Origin: JBLHKE01 sp047619485
Lineage (GTDB): Bacteria > Verrucomicrobiota > Verrucomicrobiia > Verrucomicrobiales > DEV007
Length of the DNA: 19,944 bases
Assembly: GCA_047619485.1 (NCBI GenBank)
Contig: JBLHKE010000041.1
Location: forward strand, 1 to 19,944
Reading direction: 5' to 3'
Notes under the pieces: model-generated
The model's input: the letters and a program-made list of their open reading frames with translations, nothing else
What the model was told of the DNA's origin: nothing
Databases searched by the model: none
Part shown: piece by piece, positions 16,053 through 19,944 of the stretch
Position numbering within the stretch: position 1 is the first letter of the stretch
How the letters are laid out: each line of letters opens with the position of its first letter
Translations under genes and position numbers: made by a program

Positions 16053-19000
16053 TTAGCGTTGGATCAGGTAGTCGGGCGAGCCCAGCAACAGGTAGAGGGC
16101 TACATTGACCCGATTAGTGGTGTTCGTGTGGTTGTCGATGGTCTCTTCCAAAATCGTGCGCATCTCGTCCGACAGGCTGCGCGCCGTCAACACCTTGTCG
16201 AGGTAGTCGACGAAGGCGACCGTCCCATTTGCAGACAACACGTTCTCCAACGCCGCCTTGTCGAGCTTCACGTTATCGAGCTGCTCTGTCAGATCGGTCA
16301 GCAGCGGCGCCGCGTTCTGGCCGTTCGTGCCCTCGACGATGTTGCGGTTGTGATTGGTGGTGCGCACCACCGTGGTCTCGGTGGTGATCTGGAATTCGGG
16401 AACCACCAGACCGGCATCGGCCAGCTTCCCGGGATTCACGTAGTCCGGCACGAACCAGTTGAAGACACTCGGAGCGTTCTGCGCCGTCTGCCCGAGGTTG
16501 GCATCGGTATTGTAGAAGCGATAGCGCGTCGCATCTGGCGGGTAGACATTGTCGAGACCGAACGCCTCAAAATCGCTCACCAGCAGCTGCGATTTCCCGT
16601 CAAAAGCTCGCAATACCGCCACGTAGCGCACGATCGGTTCCTTCTGCTTGCCGTAGCCGACGTACTCGATCAAGTCCTGCGAGCGCGCCTCGAAGTCGAG
16701 GAGAATCGCCTTCACCACCGCCCCGAGATCACCGCGCACGCCGCTACCGTTGTCGTCAAACTTCTGCGCGACGCGGTAGACATAACCGCGGCTCGGGTTG
16801 CTGGTCACGAGGCGTTGGATCAGTCGCTTGGCAATGAATGGTCCGGTGTTCGGGTGATTGAAGAGCGCATCCATCGCCGCATCCATGTCATCCTCGCCAC
16901 TCTGTCCCGGCAGGATCGGATCGCCCCAGACGAGCTCCTTTGCCCCTTCGTCATGATAGGTCTGGAACATCTTCATCGGGTTCAACCAAGCGGCCTGGTA
17001 GAGATTACCTCCACCGGAGTAGCCGAACTCCGTGTTCTCGCTGCCGTTGGCGTGCGTGCCGTATGACCAACCGGTAAACACCCGCGCCAGCTCGGTGATC
17101 AGGTAGTTGTCGTAGGTCTGCACCGGCAGCAGGTTCGCAGGATCCAGCTTCAAAGTCCCGTCCGGGTGCAACTCGAGCAGGCCGATGGTGAACAGCTGCA
17201 TCACCTCGCGGGCATAGTTCTCGTCCGGCTGGGTGATGCCGTTCGCCTTCTCGTTTTGGATCATGCTCAGGTACCAACCCATGATCGGGTGCAGCGTGAC
17301 ATCTTCTAACAGATCCCTAAAATTACCAAACGCCCCATCCACTAGCACATCGTAGTAATCGGCCGCCCCCTGGTGGCGTTGGCGCACCCGGCTATTCTCC
17401 TCGGAGACGACGAGAATCTCGCTGAGCGCAAACGCGACCCGCTGCCGCAACTGATCCTGCCCCTCGGTCGCCATCACCCACCAACCACGGCGCCGGTTGT
17501 GATGGTCTGGGTCATAGGGTGGGCGCCCCTCGACGAAGTTGTTGTCGATCTCCCAGGCATCGGCAGCCAAGACATAGTCCAACAGCTTGGAGGCGGGTGT
17601 CGCCACCGGGTTCAGCTGTTCGTCGACCCACGCCTCGATTCCCTGCAACACAACGGAATCGATCAGTTCCTCGGTCGGACCAAAGGTCGCCTGCGTCAAC
17701 AGCCGCGCCACATCACGCTCCAGCGCCTCGCCGCTGTATGGCGGGAGCGCCGGCGGATCCTCTGGCGGATCAAATTCAATCGATCCCTCTACCCGCGAGT
17801 ATTCCCCGCGGATCTCTCCAGCCGGGAAATTGGACGAGTGCACGTTCACATACAGACCGCCGCCTTGCAGCGCATCGAGGATCGCCTGATCGCTCGTAAA
17901 GATCCCCTGCCCGGCCTCGGGAAACTCCCAGTAGTGGTTCATGATCTGTCCGAGTTCAGTGAAGCCCTCGACGACCGATCCCCCATCCACAGCGTGGATG
18001 TGCGCAGCAATCTGGTTCGACGTCAGACCAGAAAAACTCAACGAGACAAAACACGAGGCATGATCACCACTCAGCCGGATCGAAGAGAATCCAGATGCCG
18101 GCGTCGACACCGCCCCCTCTGGGCCGAGTTGGGCAACGAACAGCGTCTCGCGCTGGTCCTCGTAGTCTTGGATCTCCACAGTCGCGTCACTCTGCGCACC
18201 GATCTCGTAGTCATCCCCAGCCTGTAGTAGTAGCGTCAGGTCTTGCGGGACATCTAAGTGCGAATCAACCACCGGTACCACCTCGATCTCGACCTGCGTC
18301 TCACCAAAACCGAAAGTCACATACCCCGGCAGCGCGACGTAGTCCTCGCCAACAGTCGCCTTTCCCGAGGTGCCATAAAATACGGTGATCGCCTTGAGCG
18401 CCCCCGACCGTGTCACCCGCAGCACCCCAGGCACAGGATTGGTGCCTCCTTCTGCTTCCTCATAGGCTGTGTCATCGACCGCGAGGATCTCCACCGAACT
18501 TGTCTGCGCAGCTAGCGCCGCCGCCAACGAATCCCCATCAGACATGCCTTCGACTGCGCTGTCTTTGTCGAAGGGATCGTAGCTCACCATCACCTCCTCC
18601 CAGTCGCTCGCACCATCCGAATCAGAATCGACATCGTCCACCTCCAGCCGGTAGAAGCGACGCGCGGCCCCAACCGGATCCCCCGCTCCGATCCAAGCCG
18701 CCAGGTATTGGCCCGGGACGACCTCATACTCCGTCTGGGTGGCGAGCTTCCAAGACACGCTGCAGTAGTCGTCGCCGAAATCAGCTTTATGCAGTAGTTC
18801 GAAGTAATACACTTCCCCCATCTGCAGATCGATCGGCTTGGCGATCGCCGAGATGACCTGCCCGTCGACGGTCGTCTCACCGCTCGAGCTAGCCAACAGT
18901 TTCAGGTTCGCAGGACTCGTGTCTGAGCTCAGCCAGAACTGCCCGCTGTCCTTGGCACTAACGGAAAACCAGAACAAGCCCGAACGCGGAGCAATGATGT

Positions 19001-19574
19001 AACCCTTAACCCGAGCGCCAAACTCGTCGGCATCGTTTGGTGGACACTCCAATTTCGAAAGACCCTGAACACCGGTCGGCACAGCCGGGTAACTGCGCAA
19101 CGAGGTCAAGTCGGCCACGGCCTTCCCAGGCACGTCCCGCCAGACCTCACGTAAAACCGCACCGACTAGTAGCCCGCCCGCGTCGCCTTCGGCCAGCTTC
19201 ATGGTCATCGAGCCTCCAGATCCAATCATGGCATCGTCCTTCCGCTCCCAGTTCACTAGGTCGCCACTCGACTGCAGCCAGTAGTGTTTGCCCGCGATGC
19301 TTCCCCAGGTGAGCTCACGCTGGCCGCCATTTGCGGAAAATTCCGAAAACCCAAGCGAGGAACTCGCATCGAACGGGTCCGTTCCGCCGCGGCTCTCCTC
19401 GAGATTGGTGTAAGCGTCCCCATCCTCATCACCACCCGGCAGCAGACCGGCGGTGTTATAAAATTGCTCCCACACATCGCCCATCCCATCGCCATCAAGA
19501 TCGATCTGGGTTCCAAAAGCACTCGAAAAACTGAATGCAAAAACGATAAAAATCCGGAGTGGGGTAGAGATCAT
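16053..19574 (-). CDS. Large secreted DUF1800 protein with PA14, Calx-beta and CHRD regions
   Basis: The protein is 1173 residues from the ATG at 19574, chosen because a signal peptide follows (MISTPLRIFIVFAFSFSSAF, cleavage near residue 21). An upstream in-frame GTG at 19688 would add 38 residues, overlap the peroxiredoxin gene and hide the signal. Apparent domains in order: Asp-rich calcium loops (DLDGDGMGDV at 25-34; GDEDGDAYTN at 48-57); a PA14-like region (about 134-280, with SGLFWFSVSAKDSGQFWLS); a third calcium loop (DSDSDGASDWEE, 316-327); a Calx-beta-like domain (about 360-470, with TVGEDY); a CHRD-like region (about 476-598, with AAHIHAVDGG and YVNVHSSNFPAGEIRGEY); and DUF1800 (about 615-1172, with LLTQATFGPT, RVAFALSEILVVSEE, ENYAREVMQLFTIGL and ARVFTGWSYG). 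It is exported, probably to the surface or exterior. It pairs with the DUF1501 gene 12 bases downstream. The DUF1800 function is unknown, and the binding roles of the N-terminal domains are inference. Confidence 0.92.
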   Translation of the reverse strand: MISTPLRIFIVFAFSFSSAFGTQIDLDGDGMGDVWEQFYNTAGLLPGGDEDGDAYTNLEESRGGTDPFDASSSLGFSEFSANGGQRELTWGSIAGKHYWLQSSGDLVNWERKDDAMIGSGGSMTMKLAEGDAGGLLVGAVLREVWRDVPGKAVADLTSLRSYPAVPTGVQGLSKLECPPNDADEFGARVKGYIIAPRSGLFWFSVSAKDSGQFWLSSDTSPANLKLLASSSGETTVDGQVISAIAKPIDLQMGEVYYFELLHKADFGDDYCSVSWKLATQTEYEVVPGQYLAAWIGAGDPVGAARRFYRLEVDDVDSDSDGASDWEEVMVSYDPFDKDSAVEGMSDGDSLAAALAAQTSSVEILAVDDTAYEEAEGGTNPVPGVLRVTRSGALKAITVFYGTSGKATVGEDYVALPGYVTFGFGETQVEIEVVPVVDSHLDVPQDLTLLLQAGDDYEIGAQSDATVEIQDYEDQRETLFVAQLGPEGAVSTPASGFSSIRLSGDHASCFVSLSFSGLTSNQIAAHIHAVDGGSVVEGFTELGQIMNHYWEFPEAGQGIFTSDQAILDALQGGGLYVNVHSSNFPAGEIRGEYSRVEGSIEFDPPEDPPALPPYSGEALERDVARLLTQATFGPTEELIDSVVLQGIEAWVDEQLNPVATPASKLLDYVLAADAWEIDNNFVEGRPPYDPDHHNRRRGWWVMATEGQDQLRQRVAFALSEILVVSEENSRVRQRHQGAADYYDVLVDGAFGNFRDLLEDVTLHPIMGWYLSMIQNEKANGITQPDENYAREVMQLFTIGLLELHPDGTLKLDPANLLPVQTYDNYLITELARVFTGWSYGTHANGSENTEFGYSGGGNLYQAAWLNPMKMFQTYHDEGAKELVWGDPILPGQSGEDDMDAAMDALFNHPNTGPFIAKRLIQRLVTSNPSRGYVYRVAQKFDDNGSGVRGDLGAVVKAILLDFEARSQDLIEYVGYGKQKEPIVRYVAVLRAFDGKSQLLVSDFEAFGLDNVYPPDATRYRFYNTDANLGQTAQNAPSVFNWFVPDYVNPGKLADAGLVVPEFQITTETTVVRTTNHNRNIVEGTNGQNAAPLLTDLTEQLDNVKLDKAALENVLSANGTVAFVDYLDKVLTARSLSDEMRTILEETIDNHTNTTNRVNVALYLLLGSPDYLIQR

Positions 19575-19591
19575 TGGGAGCCAAGAGTGGG

Positions 19592-19647
19592 GGTTCGGCA
19601 GTTGGTCGAAGCGGACGATACCAACAAAAGACCAAACCCGCCGAACC
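19592..19647 (-). promoter_or_regulatory. Inverted repeats in the DUF1800 leader
   Basis: GGTTCGGC (19592-19599) and GCCGAACC (19640-19647) are perfect 8-bp inverted repeats, enclosing a second pair GTTGG (19601-19605) and CCAAC (19621-19625). They lie 18-73 bases upstream of the DUF1800 ATG at 19574, in the 100-base gap after the peroxiredoxin gene, and could form a nested hairpin in the leader RNA or a DNA operator. No known riboswitch or regulator site is recognised. Confidence 0.4.
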
Positions 19648-19674
19648 AAAAAAAGTTGCGCAACAATCGCATCT

Positions 19675-19944
19675 CTAACGGCTCTCACCAGCCTGTTTTG
19701 CCTGTTTCAATACCTCGCCCACATCATGAAACGGCTGCCCGCCGACCCTCCGCCAAAAGATCTCCCCCTCAGCATCCACCACCACGGTCGCGTGCAGCGC
19801 CCTTTCGCTGAACTGGTCATAGGCCATGTAGGCCTTAAAATTGTCCAACGCCGCATCCGACACGATCGGGAAAGGAAATTCTTTCCCCTCCTTGGTGCGC
19901 ATCTCGGATAGTTTTTCCACAGCATCAGTGCTCACAGCCACGAC
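19675..19944 (-). CDS. Peroxiredoxin/thioredoxin-fold protein, C-terminal part
   Basis: The coding frame enters from the right window edge and ends at the TAG at 19675-19677, giving 89 residues. They resemble the C-terminal half of AhpC/TSA-type peroxiredoxins and related thioredoxin-fold proteins: VVAVSTDAVEKL (beta strand then helix), FPFPIVSDAALDNFKAYMAY, a strand ATVVVDAEGEIFWRRVGG and a final helix EVLKQAKQ. The redox-active Cys motif, which would settle peroxiredoxin against TlpA-like oxidoreductase, lies outside the window. It runs in the same direction as the DUF1800 gene, 100 bases upstream of its chosen start, so it could belong to the same or a neighbouring transcript. Confidence 0.75.
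   Translation of the reverse strand, partial: VVAVSTDAVEKLSEMRTKEGKEFPFPIVSDAALDNFKAYMAYDQFSERALHATVVVDAEGEIFWRRVGGQPFHDVGEVLKQAKQAGESR

Noticed and set aside
15495..17066. A 523-residue open frame on the plus strand, antisense to the DUF1501/DUF1800 genes
   Set aside because: It is the mirror of a clear minus-strand coding region. Its translation is rich in Arg, His and Val with no recognisable motifs, as expected from reading a GC-rich gene backwards.
17373..18227. A 284-residue plus-strand frame opposite the CHRD/DUF1800 region
   Set aside because: It is antisense to a well-supported large gene, with no start context and no motifs.
19655..19664. GTTGCGCAAC palindrome beside a run of seven A/T after the peroxiredoxin gene, as a terminator
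   Set aside because: The palindrome leaves only about a 3-bp stem once a loop is allowed, too weak for an intrinsic terminator despite the adjacent T-tract on the minus strand.

Overview
The window looks like a chromosomal stretch from a diderm bacterium of the Verrucomicrobia (Verrucomicrobiota), or possibly a neighbouring PVC phylum. The evidence is a secreted DUF1800 protein paired with a Tat-exported DUF1501 protein, a DUF5069 gene, a membrane sulfatase-family protein, an LptE-type LPS lipoprotein and few Shine-Dalgarno motifs, at moderately high GC. No rRNA, tRNA, CRISPR array, phage module or complete transposase is visible. The assignment is inferred from gene content alone.

Layout. 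1-220: the tail of an unrecognised plus-strand gene, meeting a convergent DUF5069 gene (320-757, minus) across hairpins that include a terminator. 852-3959 (minus): rsmI, an LptE-like lipoprotein and a BamD-like TPR protein carrying a perfect 7 x 12-bp coding repeat. 4217-6749 (plus): a beta-CASP metallo-beta-lactamase ribonuclease and the GTPase Obg. 6750-7098: a 349-base gene-free stretch with a MITE-like inverted-repeat element and further hairpins. 7099-12818 (minus): a run of four genes, read in order as a membrane sulfatase-family protein, a small pseudopilin-like protein, a four-PDZ HtrA protease, and a second trypsin-fold protein whose catalytic residues are degraded. 12926-14005 (plus): a secreted DUF2891 protein. 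14009-19574 (minus): a probable operon of a 1173-residue multidomain DUF1800 protein, a DUF1501 protein and a small anchored protein ending in a GspG-like motif. 19675-19944: the C-terminal part of a peroxiredoxin/thioredoxin-fold protein cut by the window edge.

How the genes fit together. Most products face the envelope or the outside: LPS assembly (LptE-like), outer-membrane assembly or a periplasmic scaffold (TPR protein), periplasmic quality control (HtrA and its pseudo-protease neighbour), and secreted or surface proteins (DUF1800/DUF1501, DUF2891, sulfatase). RsmI, the beta-CASP nuclease and Obg are RNA and ribosome housekeeping.

The most unusual items are the protease/pseudo-protease pair, the MITE-like palindrome just after obg, the exact 12-bp coding repeat, the pseudopilin-like protein next to a sulfatase that lacks the formylglycine motif, and the multidomain DUF1800 protein. 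I see no clear evidence of a wholly new defence or mobile system.
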